Shown here: piece by piece, positions 18,314 to 28,159 of the stretch
Layout of the letters: the number at the start of each line of letters is the position of its first letter
Numbering within the stretch: the stretch's first letter is position 1
Assembly (NCBI GenBank): GCA_902790675.1
Contig: CADASU010000006.1
Location: 1 to 64,000 of the forward strand
Length of the DNA stretch: 64,000 bases
Reading direction: 5' to 3'
Origin: Oscillospiraceae bacterium
Lineage (GTDB): Bacteria; Bacillota; Clostridia; Oscillospirales; Ruminococcaceae
Position numbers and translations under genes: made by a program
The notes under the pieces: generated by a model
Told to the model about the DNA's origin: nothing
Database searches by the model: none
What the model saw: the letters and a program-made list of their open reading frames with translations, nothing else

Positions 18314-18847
18314 TTATTGTACATAATTTGTATTTTCACTGCTAACAAATTTTTCAAAAACAAACTTGCATAGCACATAAATAATAGGCGAAATCAAAAC
18401 CGTATATAAAATTGTAGGCATAATATGATATATCCAAATATTCCAAGAATTTTCAAAATTCCAAATCATATATCTAAAAACAAAGTCAACAAAATTATAA
18501 ATCACAATTCCCAAAAAAACCAAAATCATATAATTTCCCAAACTTGCATGCGCGATATAAAAGCATATTAAGGAAGCAAAAACACAAACAATCATTAAAA
18601 TAAGAGACGAGTATCCAAATAATCTTCCCGAAAAGCAATCCCAAAAGAATCCAGAAACCAACCCAAATATAGCTGAATCTTTTTGATTTAAAAACATAGA
18701 AAAACCAACAGCCAAAGGAAGCAAATAAACCGGCTTAATTCCCAAAACTGATAAAAAGCCAACAGTACACTGAGCAATGGAAAAAATGAATATACACAAA
18801 GTAAAAATGCTCCATTTTTTTAACAAAATAAATTTACTATTTCTCAA
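18314..18847 (-). CDS. mreD: Rod shape-determining protein MreD
   Basis: Integral membrane component of the MreBCD elongasome. The 177-residue protein is almost wholly hydrophobic, with about five membrane helices, the usual length and character of MreD, a fast-evolving family. The start is a TTG (TTGAGAAATAG) with AGGAGAATATT upstream. Identity rests partly on its position between mreC and PBP2. Confidence 0.85.
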   Translation of the reverse strand: MRNSKFILLKKWSIFTLCIFIFSIAQCTVGFLSVLGIKPVYLLPLAVGFSMFLNQKDSAIFGLVSGFFWDCFSGRLFGYSSLILMIVCVFASLICFYIAHASLGNYMILVFLGIVIYNFVDFVFRYMIWNFENSWNIWIYHIMPTILYTVLISPIIYVLCKFVFEKFVSSENTNYVQ

Positions 18848-18867
18848 AACAATATTCTCCTATAAAC

Positions 18868-19716
18868 TTAATCACTTTGTTTAGCTTTTTGTCCTGAAAA
18901 ACTTTTAATAACAGTAACATTTTTAACAGCATTTATATCCTCAGCTGGTTCTATAACAGCATATGAAGACACACCATTATCATTCACACGAATTTCTTTA
19001 ACTTTTCCAATAACAATGCCTGAAGGATATAGCCCTCCGCCTCCAGCAGTGGCAATAATGTCCTCGGGTTCCAAACGCGTATCCTTAGCCAAATGCAGCA
19101 TAACACACAAGCCATCTTGAATCAAATCTGCCCTGCCCGAAACAACTCCCACTTCGTTTTTAGCAGTATTTATAGAAGAAACCTGAATATCTAACCCCAA
19201 AACAGTTGTAACTTTGCTATATGTTTCTGCAACTTTTGTCACTATTCCCACGAGGCCTCTTTTTGTAATAACAGGCGAATCGTTCTTAATTCCCTGCAAA
19301 GACCCAACACTAATCGTAAATGTATATAAATCATCAGGATCTCTAGCAATAACACTAGCAGTTTCAACTTCAACCGCAGGATTCATAGACTTAATTTCCG
19401 CAGCTTCCTTTAGCCTATCATTTTCTCCTTTAATTTGCTCATAGTCAACAATTTTTTTCTGTAAATTAGCCAATTCATCTTTCAGCAATTCATTTTCTTC
19501 TTTATATTTACCACTTTGAAAAATTTGATCAAAAAAGCCAGAAACCGAATCATTTGCAGCAGTTGTTGCTTCAGAAAATGGTTTAATAATCATTCCAATA
19601 ATTTGTTCAGGCGCAACTAAATTTCCAATAGATGCTTCAAAAATCAACAAGCCAACCAACGAAGCCGCCACAGCAACCAATATTTTAAATAACCCGCTCT
19701 TAAAAAAGTCCTGCAA
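18868..19716 (-). CDS. mreC: Rod shape-determining protein MreC
   Basis: Periplasmic-face scaffold of the elongasome, linking MreB/MreD to PBP2. The 282-residue protein has one N-terminal membrane helix (about residues 10-28), a coiled coil (about 65-105) and a beta-rich C-terminal domain with GLVGIV and TAGGGGLYPSGIVIG, typical of MreC. Translation begins at TTG with AGGAGGCCTAAATT upstream. A hairpin separates it from mreB. Confidence 0.92.
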   Translation of the reverse strand: MQDFFKSGLFKILVAVAASLVGLLIFEASIGNLVAPEQIIGMIIKPFSEATTAANDSVSGFFDQIFQSGKYKEENELLKDELANLQKKIVDYEQIKGENDRLKEAAEIKSMNPAVEVETASVIARDPDDLYTFTISVGSLQGIKNDSPVITKRGLVGIVTKVAETYSKVTTVLGLDIQVSSINTAKNEVGVVSGRADLIQDGLCVMLHLAKDTRLEPEDIIATAGGGGLYPSGIVIGKVKEIRVNDNGVSSYAVIEPAEDINAVKNVTVIKSFSGQKAKQSD

Positions 19717-19790
19717 AATTTAGGCCTCCTAATTCAATATGTAGACTCGTATCATAACACAAATATATTTTAATCTCAAATCATCAGCCA

Positions 19791-19819
19791 ATAAAAAGGG
19801 TTTTTTAAATATTTCCCTT
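19791..19819 (-). terminator. Hairpin with U-tract between mreB and mreC
   Basis: Read on the minus strand, AAGGG and CCCTT arms around a 14-base AT loop are followed by a T run. The stem is short. If functional it would make mreCD-PBP2 expression lower than mreB, which is needed in far larger amounts. Confidence 0.45.
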
Positions 19820-19857
19820 ATTTAAATTTAAAACCATCATCTTCAAAAAACAAATAA

Positions 19858-20862
19858 CTACTCAGACAAAACATCTCTCAATTTGTCTATATTTTCCAAA
19901 ACCATGCCGGTTCCATCAACAACGCAATCCAAAGGCCTTTCTGCGACATAAACAGGCATACCCGTTTCCTGATTAATTAATTGGTCTAACCCTCTAAGCA
20001 AGGCTCCTCCCCCAGTCAATGTTATGCCTTGTTCTATAATATCGGCAGCAAGTTCTGGCGGAGTTCTTTCCAATGTAACATGCACAGCATCCAAAACACT
20101 ATCGATTGATTCTTTTAAAGCTTCTCTAATTTCATCCGAAGAAATTTCAATATTTTCTGGCAAGCCATTCAACAAATTTCTTCCTTTAATGTTCATGCTT
20201 TCCTCAACTTCAAAAGGAAAAGCAGAACCAAGTTGCAATTTTATGCTCTCAGCAGTTCTCTCACCAATCAATAAATTATATTTTCTCTTTATATATGCTA
20301 TTATTGCGTTATCGAATTCGTCACCACCAACTCTAACAGACTTAGCAGCAACGATTCCACCTAAAGAAATAACAGCAACCTCAGAAGTCCCGCCCCCAAT
20401 ATCGACAACCATACTACCGGTTGGCTCAGCGACAGGCAAACCCGCCCCTATAGCAGCAGCCATAGGTTCTTCAATTATATAAACTCTTTTTGCTCCAGCT
20501 CTTTCTGTTGCTTCTTTAACTGCACGCTTTTCAACAGCAGTAACCCCGGATGGAATACATATAATAATTCTAGGTTTGAGAATAACTCTTCTGTTTAATG
20601 CTTTTTTAATAAATTGTTGCAACATTGCGGTTGTAATATCGAAATCAGCAATAACACCATCTTTTAAAGGCCTAACAGCAGTTATAGAACCCGGCGTTCT
20701 TCCAATAACATCTTTTGCTTCCTGCCCAACACTTTTAACAACATCTGTTCTAGTATCCACAGCAACAACTGATGGTTCACGAATTATTATTCCTTTTCCC
20801 TTCATAAAAATCAAAGTATTTGCTGTTCCCAAATCTATTCCTAAATCTCTTGAAAAACTCAT
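19858..20862 (-). CDS. mreB: Rod shape-determining protein MreB
   Basis: Bacterial actin that directs lateral wall synthesis. Starting at ATG 20862 (GGGAGGCAGGAT upstream) gives 334 residues, the family's usual size; an upstream in-frame extension to 20955 adds unrelated residues. Actin-fold nucleotide motifs are complete: [10 protein letters not shown] (phosphate 1), [19 protein letters not shown] (phosphate 2) and [12 protein letters not shown] (adenosine). First gene of the mreBCD-PBP2 run. The 255 bp between it and the U32 gene are very AT-rich and presumably hold its promoter. Confidence 0.96.
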   Translation of the reverse strand: MSFSRDLGIDLGTANTLIFMKGKGIIIREPSVVAVDTRTDVVKSVGQEAKDVIGRTPGSITAVRPLKDGVIADFDITTAMLQQFIKKALNRRVILKPRIIICIPSGVTAVEKRAVKEATERAGAKRVYIIEEPMAAAIGAGLPVAEPTGSMVVDIGGGTSEVAVISLGGIVAAKSVRVGGDEFDNAIIAYIKRKYNLLIGERTAESIKLQLGSAFPFEVEESMNIKGRNLLNGLPENIEISSDEIREALKESIDSVLDAVHVTLERTPPELAADIIEQGITLTGGGALLRGLDQLINQETGMPVYVAERPLDCVVDGTGMVLENIDKLRDVLSE

Positions 20863-21117
20863 TAAAAAAATCCTGCCTCCCTGCAAATTTTTATCTATAT
20901 CAACATAGAAGTTCACTAAAACATCTAAAGCAATATTTAAATTAAAACACACCACTAAATATTATATTACATTTACAATTTTTTCTCAATATATTTATCA
21001 ACATTTTATATTTTGCTCATAATACAAAAATATATGCTTTAATTTGTTGACATATTTCACAAAACACTCAAACACATATTAACATTTAATTAATATTATT
21101 TTAAAATTAATCTTTTT

Positions 21118-23160
21118 TCATATACCTTTATAATAAAGACCACGAGTATAGTTTTTGCTTAATTTTTCTTTATGTATAAATTTTTCAACTGTTTTCTCAG
21201 CTTCATTTTTGTTTTCAATTGTAAATTTTAACACTTTAAAATCCACATTTTTTAATTCACTCTGTCTATCACCCATCCATAAAACATTAGAATTAAATAT
21301 TTTATAGCAATCATTTCCACATCTAACCGGAAACAATTTTCCTTTTCTGTCTAATAGATTTGATGAATTTTTACATATATCACATCTAACATTAACTGGA
21401 CAATTTCTAGAAACCATCAAAGGCAATCTTCCTGAAACTATAATTCCAAGCGAAATTTTTTTACAAATTGTAGCAATAGTTTCTAATCTACATTCAGTAG
21501 AAACTATAAAATCATTAAATCCAGCAGAACTCAAAAAGTCGACACTTTCACTATTAGCAATATTTAAAGAAAACCCTCCGTGCAATATAAAATCACTTAG
21601 CAAATCAATTTGCCCCAAATTTTGAACTGTTGCATGCCTAACTCCTAATTTTTTCAAAAAATCGATCTTATAAGCCAGCTCCGATTCTCTTCCAAACATA
21701 GTTTGTGGCATTAAAATCCCAATTTTTTTAACTAAATTTCCTATTTTATCAGCATTATCAAAAAGCTCATCTATATCTACACATATCAATTCAAATTCAT
21801 CACAACATACAACTTGATCAAATTTATCACACTCAGCACGCAGCCTATCTTCCCCATTATTATAATTTTTACTTACATTTTCTTTTTTAAAATGATCCTG
21901 CACTTTATTATAATTATCGATATTAACATGAAAATTATTTTTTACGCGCTGCCTGCTTAACTTTAGCAAAGCCGACTTTTTTAAATCATTCAAATGCGAA
22001 TTAGAAACAAATACGCCACAATCAACATCAACTTTTATTTGTCTCAACTTATATATAGTTCCACCAAGTTTTCCAAAGCACTTTTTTAACTTGTTTTCAC
22101 TAAGATCAATAGTCTTAGCTTTTTCCGGAACATCTCCAAGAACTTTAATTGTTCTAAGCCCATCAGACGCCACTAAACAAATAGGCTGTTCTTTTTTAAC
22201 AACAACCTTAAAATCAACATAAAATCTTTGCAAAGGTCTGCGATAACCTTCTTTTATTTTAGAATATAAATCTTTTGTTGCTGCATCTTCTTTAGATCTA
22301 ACCCCAAACATGTCTCTGTTTCTACAATCGTTTATATAACCATTTGTAAACCCACCACGAGAAAATACTTTAAGTAAATTGTTTTTATCAACACTATGTC
22401 CATCTATCATATTTCTATATGCCAAAGTTGCCGCAGCAACATATTCTGGTCTTTTCATTCTTCCTTCAATTTTAAAGGAGCAGACCCCAGCTTTTTTTAA
22501 CTTATTTAAATCATCAATAGCACACAAATCTTTTAATGACAAATCTGGCATAGGAGGATTAGAGACAGAGAACGGCAAACGACAAGGTTGAGCGCATTCT
22601 CCACGATTAGCACTTCTCCCTCCCAGCATTGCGCTCATCAAACACTGACCAGATACACAATAGCAAAGAGCTCCGTGGACAAAAACTTCTATTTCAATTT
22701 GTTCACGACAAACTTCCTCAATTTCACTAAGAGTCATCTCCCTAGCAACAACCACTCTAGAAACGCCCATTTCACGCAAAAACCTAACTCCAGATACACT
22801 ATGAACACTCATCTGAGTTGAAGCATGTATTTTAAAGTCAGGAGCAACCTGCTTTGCAACCTTTAAAACACCAAGATCCTGTATAATTAATGCATCCACA
22901 CCTATTTCTTTTAACTGACATATAATATGTTTAACTTCTTTAAGTTCATCGTCACTAACAATAGTATTTAAAGTAACATAGGCTTTAACACCAAAGTCAT
23001 GGCAAAATCTAACAACTTCTACAATTTCGGACAAGTCAAAATTTTGCGCATTTTTTCTCGCGCTAAACTTTTTAAAACCAAAATAAACAGCATCCGCTCC
23101 AGAATATATTGCCGCCTTTAATTTTTCAAAACTCCCAACAGGGGCAAGCAACTCAGACAT
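21118..23160 (-). CDS. Peptidase U32-family protein (RNA hydroxylation type)
   Basis: The 680-residue protein has the N-terminal U32 barrel (ELLAPVGSFEKLKAAI, GADAVYFG) and the cysteine motif VHGALCYCVSGQCLMSAMLGGR...CAQPCR that in characterised relatives belongs to an iron-sulfur site used for prephenate-dependent hydroxylation of rRNA (RlhA) or tRNA (TrhP). The long C-terminal part corresponds to the DUF3656-type extension and ends in another Cys-rich segment (CPVNVRCDIC). Length and layout favour an RlhA-like enzyme over the older protease label. ATG start with a weak TGAGGTTT site. It lies 20 bp after zapA, a pairing common in Clostridia. Confidence 0.85.
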   Translation of the reverse strand: MSELLAPVGSFEKLKAAIYSGADAVYFGFKKFSARKNAQNFDLSEIVEVVRFCHDFGVKAYVTLNTIVSDDELKEVKHIICQLKEIGVDALIIQDLGVLKVAKQVAPDFKIHASTQMSVHSVSGVRFLREMGVSRVVVAREMTLSEIEEVCREQIEIEVFVHGALCYCVSGQCLMSAMLGGRSANRGECAQPCRLPFSVSNPPMPDLSLKDLCAIDDLNKLKKAGVCSFKIEGRMKRPEYVAAATLAYRNMIDGHSVDKNNLLKVFSRGGFTNGYINDCRNRDMFGVRSKEDAATKDLYSKIKEGYRRPLQRFYVDFKVVVKKEQPICLVASDGLRTIKVLGDVPEKAKTIDLSENKLKKCFGKLGGTIYKLRQIKVDVDCGVFVSNSHLNDLKKSALLKLSRQRVKNNFHVNIDNYNKVQDHFKKENVSKNYNNGEDRLRAECDKFDQVVCCDEFELICVDIDELFDNADKIGNLVKKIGILMPQTMFGRESELAYKIDFLKKLGVRHATVQNLGQIDLLSDFILHGGFSLNIANSESVDFLSSAGFNDFIVSTECRLETIATICKKISLGIIVSGRLPLMVSRNCPVNVRCDICKNSSNLLDRKGKLFPVRCGNDCYKIFNSNVLWMGDRQSELKNVDFKVLKFTIENKNEAEKTVEKFIHKEKLSKNYTRGLYYKGI

Positions 23161-23180
23161 ATTAAATTAAACCTCATTTT

Positions 23181-23567
23181 TTACTTATTATTCATAGTAT
23201 TTATTGTATTTTTCAATCTATTTAAATCCACTTCAGCCTGTAGCTTTTTGTTTTTTTCATATAATTCTTCCATTTTTTTAGACATAGAAATAATTTTTTC
23301 TTTAATTTGATTGCTTTCTTCAGAATTAGACTTTATTTGTTTTTTCATTTCATCTAACTTTCTGGCCATTTTTACATTTTCACTAACCAATTCCAACGAA
23401 ACCAAAATAGCGGCGTCAACCAAAGAAACATTCTCATCACGCTCAAATATTTCTTCAAATTTTTTATCCACCACCCTAGAAACTCCCATTATAAATTCCG
23501 AAGATTCTTCCGATTCCAAAGTATATTTTTTATTACATATATAAACATCTGTTCTATTCTTAGACAT
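23181..23567 (-). CDS. zapA: Cell division protein ZapA
   Basis: Small FtsZ-associated protein that bundles protofilaments at the Z-ring. The start at ATG 23567 has GGAGGACTTAT upstream and gives 128 residues; the longer frame to 23630 is untranslated leader. The N-terminal globular segment (KNRTDVYICNKKYTLES) is ZapA-like and residues from about 70 onward form the dimerising coiled coil. Co-transcribed with the U32 gene. Confidence 0.85.
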   Translation of the reverse strand: MSKNRTDVYICNKKYTLESEESSEFIMGVSRVVDKKFEEIFERDENVSLVDAAILVSLELVSENVKMARKLDEMKKQIKSNSEESNQIKEKIISMSKKMEELYEKNKKLQAEVDLNRLKNTINTMNNK

Positions 23568-23710
23568 ATAAGTCCTCCAATTTCTGATATAATTTATATA
23601 ATTCACAATAAAATTATAGCGTAAACCCATTAAAAATTAAAGTATTATTTTAATAAAATCAAATATTTATCCAATTTTATAAATGTTTTTGTGTTTGCTT
23701 TTATTTAATG

Positions 23711-23739
23711 TTGATAACAAAAAAATATTGATATATAAT
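23711..23739 (+). promoter_or_regulatory. Probable sigma-A promoter for the glgP-amylase operon
   Basis: TTGATA at 23711-23716 and a perfect TATAAT at 23734-23739 with 17-bp spacing, 77 bp before the phosphorylase start. The leader of about 70 bases shows no recognisable riboswitch. Confidence 0.7.
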
Positions 23740-23816
23740 TAGTAACATAGACGTAAATTTTGAATAATAGTAAAAACACATGACCATTTTATGACGTAAA
23801 TATCGGGGAGGTTTTT

Positions 23817-26216
23817 ATGAAAACATATTCAAAAGAATATTTAAAAAACGAAATTATTAGCTCTCTACACCAGCTTAGGACTACTCCACAAAACGCCTCA
23901 ATAGAACATATTTATAAAGCCACTGCAATGACAATCAACAAAATTTTAACCGCACAGTCTCACCACTATAAAGCCAAAAATGTATCTACAGGCAAAAAAC
24001 AAATTAGCTATTTAAGCATAGAATTTTTAATGGGTCGATCATTAAAAAATAATTTGTTTAATCTCAATTTAACCAAAACCATCCAGTCTATATTATCAGA
24101 ATTTGATGTAGATATAGAAGATGTTTATAATTGTGAGCCGGACGCAGGTCTCGGAAATGGTGGGCTAGGTAGGCTAGCGGCATGCTATTTAGACGCAATG
24201 GCAAATTTAGATTTAAATTCATACGGATATTCAATATTATATGAATTTGGAATATTCAAGCAAAAGATCGTAGATGGATGGCAAACTGAGCTTCCCGATC
24301 AATGGCTACCAAAAGGAAAATTTTGGCTAACCCCTCAACACGAACTAGCAATTGACGTTAAATTTGGTGGAGATATTGAAGAATATTGGGATGAATCAGG
24401 CTTCCATTATATTCGCCAAAAAAATTATTCTGTTGTTAGAGCAGTCCCTTATGATTTATATGTTCCAGGCTATAGAAATTCCAGCATTGCTGTTTTGCGG
24501 CTTTGGGATGCCGAATCTCCTTCTTTTGATATGGACTCTTTTAATAAAGGAGATTACACCGGTGCTATGGGTCAAAGCATAACAGCAGAAGCTATATCTA
24601 AAATTTTATATCCTAATGATAATCATCTACAAGGAAAATTACTGCGTCTGCGCCAACAATATTTTCTTTGTGCAGCCTCTTTGGGAGATATAACTAACAG
24701 ACACATTCGAGAGTATGGAGAAATGGATAATTTTGCAGAAAAAAATTCAATCCATATAAATGATACTCATCCCACTCTAGCCATTCCAGAATTAATGAGA
24801 ATTTTATTAGATGAATGTGGATACACTTGGGAAAAGGCATGGGACATTACTCAAAACACTTTCACATATACAAACCATACAGTTATGACAGAAGCTTTAG
24901 AAGTTTGGAACGAAGGCTTGCTTAAAGACCTCATTCCTCGAATTTGGCAGATAATAGTAGAAATAAACCGCAGATTTGTTGAGGAAATGAAAAACAAATT
25001 TGAATGGGACAAATGTAGAATTAATAGAATGTCCATAATTGAAAACAACCTGATCAAGATGGCAAATTTGTGCGTATATTCCTCTAAGAAGGTAAATGGC
25101 GTTTCTAAGCTTCATAGCAATATTCTCAAAAAAGATTTGTTTTACGATTTTTACAAAGAAACTCCCGATAAATTCACAAATGTAACCAATGGAATTGCAT
25201 ACAGAAGATGGTTAAATCAGTCTAATCCAGGTTTGTGCAATTTATTGAAAGAAACCATTGGTGACAAATTTGAAAAAGACGCAAATGAACTAAAGAATTT
25301 CGAAAAATATGCATCAAATTCTGAAATTCATAAACAACTGAAAAAAATAAAATATGAAAACAAAAAGCGCTTTTTATCATATTTCTCAAAGCATGAAAAT
25401 ATTAAAATAGATATAAATTCTATTTTTGATTCTCAAATAAAGAGAATGCATGAATATAAAAGGCAACACCTGAATGTATTAAATATTATAACAGAATATT
25501 TATATTTACGTGAAAACCCAAACGCCGATTTTTTGCCCAAAACATATATTTTTTCTGCGAAATCTGCTCCTGGATATTACATTGCAAAACAAATTATTAA
25601 ATTAATCTGCTCCCTTTCCTATCACATTCAACGTGATCCGAAAATAAGTGAAAAATTAAATGTAATATATATGGAAAATTACAATGTATCTTTAGCAGAA
25701 ATTATAATTCCTGCTAGTGATATATCGGAGCAAATTTCTTTAGCAGGAACTGAAGCATCGGGAACTGGAAATATGAAATTTATGCTAAATGGAGCTATTA
25801 CCCTAGGAACAGAGGATGGCGCCAACGTAGAAATCCACGAAAATGTAGGCGATGATAATATTTTACTATTTGGAATGAACGCACAAGAAGTAAAACGTAA
25901 AAAAGAAACGGGCTATTCCCCAATTGAATTATATAATAAAATTCCACAAATAAAACATGCACTTGATTTTATGGAGCATGGAATATATGGCAATACATTT
26001 TCAGACATAGCAAATTCTCTGAAGCATAATGACCCATACATGGTTTTAGCAGATTTTGTTTCATATTATAAAGCTCAAGAAAAAGCTAGCGTGCTATATA
26101 ATCAACCTTCAAAATGGTATAAAATGAGTGCCATTAACATAGCAAATGCCGGATATTTTTCGGCAGATAGAGCTGTTAGGGAATATTCAGAAAACATATG
26201 GGAATTAGATAGCTGA
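23817..26216 (+). CDS. glgP: Glycogen/starch/maltodextrin phosphorylase
   Basis: Releases glucose 1-phosphate from alpha-1,4-glucans by phosphorolysis, using pyridoxal phosphate. The 799-residue GT35 protein has the N-terminal GLGNGGLGRLAACYLDAMA signature, the substrate-site segment NDTHPTLAIPELMR, and the C-terminal PLP-lysine motif EASGTGNMKFMLNGA. GGGGAGG precedes ATG. First gene of a two-gene operon with a GH13 amylase. The two together would turn imported or host-derived glucan into phosphorylated glucose without spending ATP. No glycogen synthesis gene is in the window. Confidence 0.95.
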   Translation: MKTYSKEYLKNEIISSLHQLRTTPQNASIEHIYKATAMTINKILTAQSHHYKAKNVSTGKKQISYLSIEFLMGRSLKNNLFNLNLTKTIQSILSEFDVDIEDVYNCEPDAGLGNGGLGRLAACYLDAMANLDLNSYGYSILYEFGIFKQKIVDGWQTELPDQWLPKGKFWLTPQHELAIDVKFGGDIEEYWDESGFHYIRQKNYSVVRAVPYDLYVPGYRNSSIAVLRLWDAESPSFDMDSFNKGDYTGAMGQSITAEAISKILYPNDNHLQGKLLRLRQQYFLCAASLGDITNRHIREYGEMDNFAEKNSIHINDTHPTLAIPELMRILLDECGYTWEKAWDITQNTFTYTNHTVMTEALEVWNEGLLKDLIPRIWQIIVEINRRFVEEMKNKFEWDKCRINRMSIIENNLIKMANLCVYSSKKVNGVSKLHSNILKKDLFYDFYKETPDKFTNVTNGIAYRRWLNQSNPGLCNLLKETIGDKFEKDANELKNFEKYASNSEIHKQLKKIKYENKKRFLSYFSKHENIKIDINSIFDSQIKRMHEYKRQHLNVLNIITEYLYLRENPNADFLPKTYIFSAKSAPGYYIAKQIIKLICSLSYHIQRDPKISEKLNVIYMENYNVSLAEIIIPASDISEQISLAGTEASGTGNMKFMLNGAITLGTEDGANVEIHENVGDDNILLFGMNAQEVKRKKETGYSPIELYNKIPQIKHALDFMEHGIYGNTFSDIANSLKHNDPYMVLADFVSYYKAQEKASVLYNQPSKWYKMSAINIANAGYFSADRAVREYSENIWELDS

Positions 26217-26261
26217 AAATTTTGATTATATAATCATATGTAAAGATTGGGTGAGACAATA

Positions 26262-28115
26262 ATGAACTGCATATATAATAGTCGAAATTTAAAATATAAA
26301 GACCCTTTTGGTGCTGTTGAAATTAATACGAAAATAAGATTCACTATTGAATTGCCATTAGAATTTTCTTGTTCGCAAGTATATATATGCTTTTATGATA
26401 ATGATAGCTTTTCTAAGGATATAGAATTATCAAAAAATGAATCAGCAAATAACACAATAAAATATACATGCTATTTTACCCCGAGTGATGCCAATGTATT
26501 GTTTTATTATTTTAAAATATACAGCAACTCCTCAGTCACATATATACACAAAAATGCAGATGGAACAGGATATTTATCTGATAATTATGGACCCGACTTT
26601 CAATTAACGGTTTTTCAACAAAATTTAAAAACTCCAGATTTTGTAAAAGGAGGCATATATTATCAAATTTTTCCTGACAGATTTTTTTACAGTAAAGAAA
26701 AAAAGAAAAATGTCCCAAGCGACCGTATTCTGCGTTCTGATTGGGGAAATATCCCATATTTTTTACCAAACAAACAGGGGAAAATATTAAATAAAGACTA
26801 TTTTTGTGGTGATTTAAAGGGAATTCAACAAAAACTTCCATATTTAAAGTCGTTAGGCGTTAACATAATATATCTAAACCCTATATTTGAATCTCACTCT
26901 AATCATAGATATGGCACAGCGAACTACATGAAAATTGATCCTTTACTGGGAACCGAAAAAGATTTTTCTAATTTGTGCTTAGCCGCCAAAGAAAAAGATA
27001 TCCATATAATTTTAGACGGCGTTTTTAATCACACAGGAGATGACAGCATATATTTTAACAAAAAAAATAGATATTCTTCTATTGGAGCGTATAATTCAAA
27101 AAGCAGCAAATATTACTCTTGGTATAATTTTGCCGAATTTCCCAATCATTATGCTTCTTGGTGGAATTTTCCCACACTTCCAGCCATAAATAAATATAAT
27201 GACGAATTTTTAAACTTTTTATGTGGTGATAACGGAGTAATTAAAAAATGGCTGAGGCTTGGCGCATCAGGTTTTAGGCTAGATGTTGTTGATGAGCTTC
27301 CAAGCCACTTTGTTAAAAAAATAAGAAATGCAGTAAAGTCTGAAGGTGAAGACAAACTATTAATAGGTGAAGTTTGGGAAGACGCTTCAAATAAAATAGC
27401 ATATGGAAAAGCTAAAAAATATTTTTTAGGAGATCAATTAGATAGTGTTATGAACTATCCTTTCAGAAATTCTATAATTTCTTATATTAAAAACAAAGAT
27501 AAAAATCGGTTTGAAAACTCTATTATGACAATAGTAGAAAATTATCCGCCTGAAATATTAAATGTTTGTATGAATTTGCTATCAACTCACGATATAGCAC
27601 GAGCAATTACAGCATTAGCTGGTGAGCCTGAACAAAACGATATACAATGGCGATTTGAAAATGTTCTGTCAATCTATCAATATGAATTAGGAATAAATAT
27701 GTTAAAATGCGCTATGGCGCTGCAATATTTCCTGCCCGGTTCTCCCTGTATATATTATGGAGACGAGGTTGGAGTTCAAGGTTATAGAGATCCATTTAAC
27801 CGGAAATGCTACCCCTGGGGAAATGAAGATAAAAACATATTGCAATTTTCACGTTTTTTAGGAAAATTAAGAAAAAATCTACCAGCTTTATCTAATGGAT
27901 CAATTGAATTTATTCCATCATCAAAAGATACAATTGCTTTCAAAAGACAAAACAAAAATCATTCAACTATTTTTGTATTAAATCCTAACAACCACGAAGC
28001 AACTGTAAATCTAGATTTGAATTTAAATATATATAAATGTATTCACGGAAATTATAAAAACAATAATATTTTTCTTAATTCTTACTCATTTGCCGTGTTT
28101 ACAAGAAAGAAATAA
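26262..28115 (+). CDS. GH13 alpha-amylase/neopullulanase-type glucanohydrolase
   Basis: Hydrolyses alpha-glucans or their branch/short-chain forms. The start at ATG 26262 has GGGTGAGA upstream, giving 617 residues. The N-terminal ~120 residues begin YNSRNLKYKDPFGAV, typical of cyclomaltodextrinase/neopullulanase-like proteins, with a beta-sandwich domain. The catalytic barrel has YQIFPDRF, DGVFNHTG, the nucleophile in GFRLDVVDE, the acid/base Glu in LIGEVWED and the transition-state Asp in LLSTHDIARA, all intact. No signal peptide, so it is cytoplasmic and works with the phosphorylase 45 bp upstream, for example by opening branched limit dextrins. Exact specificity is not readable. Confidence 0.9.
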   Translation: MNCIYNSRNLKYKDPFGAVEINTKIRFTIELPLEFSCSQVYICFYDNDSFSKDIELSKNESANNTIKYTCYFTPSDANVLFYYFKIYSNSSVTYIHKNADGTGYLSDNYGPDFQLTVFQQNLKTPDFVKGGIYYQIFPDRFFYSKEKKKNVPSDRILRSDWGNIPYFLPNKQGKILNKDYFCGDLKGIQQKLPYLKSLGVNIIYLNPIFESHSNHRYGTANYMKIDPLLGTEKDFSNLCLAAKEKDIHIILDGVFNHTGDDSIYFNKKNRYSSIGAYNSKSSKYYSWYNFAEFPNHYASWWNFPTLPAINKYNDEFLNFLCGDNGVIKKWLRLGASGFRLDVVDELPSHFVKKIRNAVKSEGEDKLLIGEVWEDASNKIAYGKAKKYFLGDQLDSVMNYPFRNSIISYIKNKDKNRFENSIMTIVENYPPEILNVCMNLLSTHDIARAITALAGEPEQNDIQWRFENVLSIYQYELGINMLKCAMALQYFLPGSPCIYYGDEVGVQGYRDPFNRKCYPWGNEDKNILQFSRFLGKLRKNLPALSNGSIEFIPSSKDTIAFKRQNKNHSTIFVLNPNNHEATVNLDLNLNIYKCIHGNYKNNNIFLNSYSFAVFTRKK

Positions 28116-28118
28116 ACA

Positions 28119-28157
28119 AAAAAAGATCGCAGTTTTTAAGCATTGCGATCTTTTTTT
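28119..28157. terminator. Bidirectional terminator between amylase and serS
   Basis: Arms AAAAAGATCGCA and TGCGATCTTTTT around an 11-base loop, with A and T runs on either side. It serves the convergent amylase (plus) and serS (minus) genes. Confidence 0.9.
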
Positions 28158-28159
28158 AT

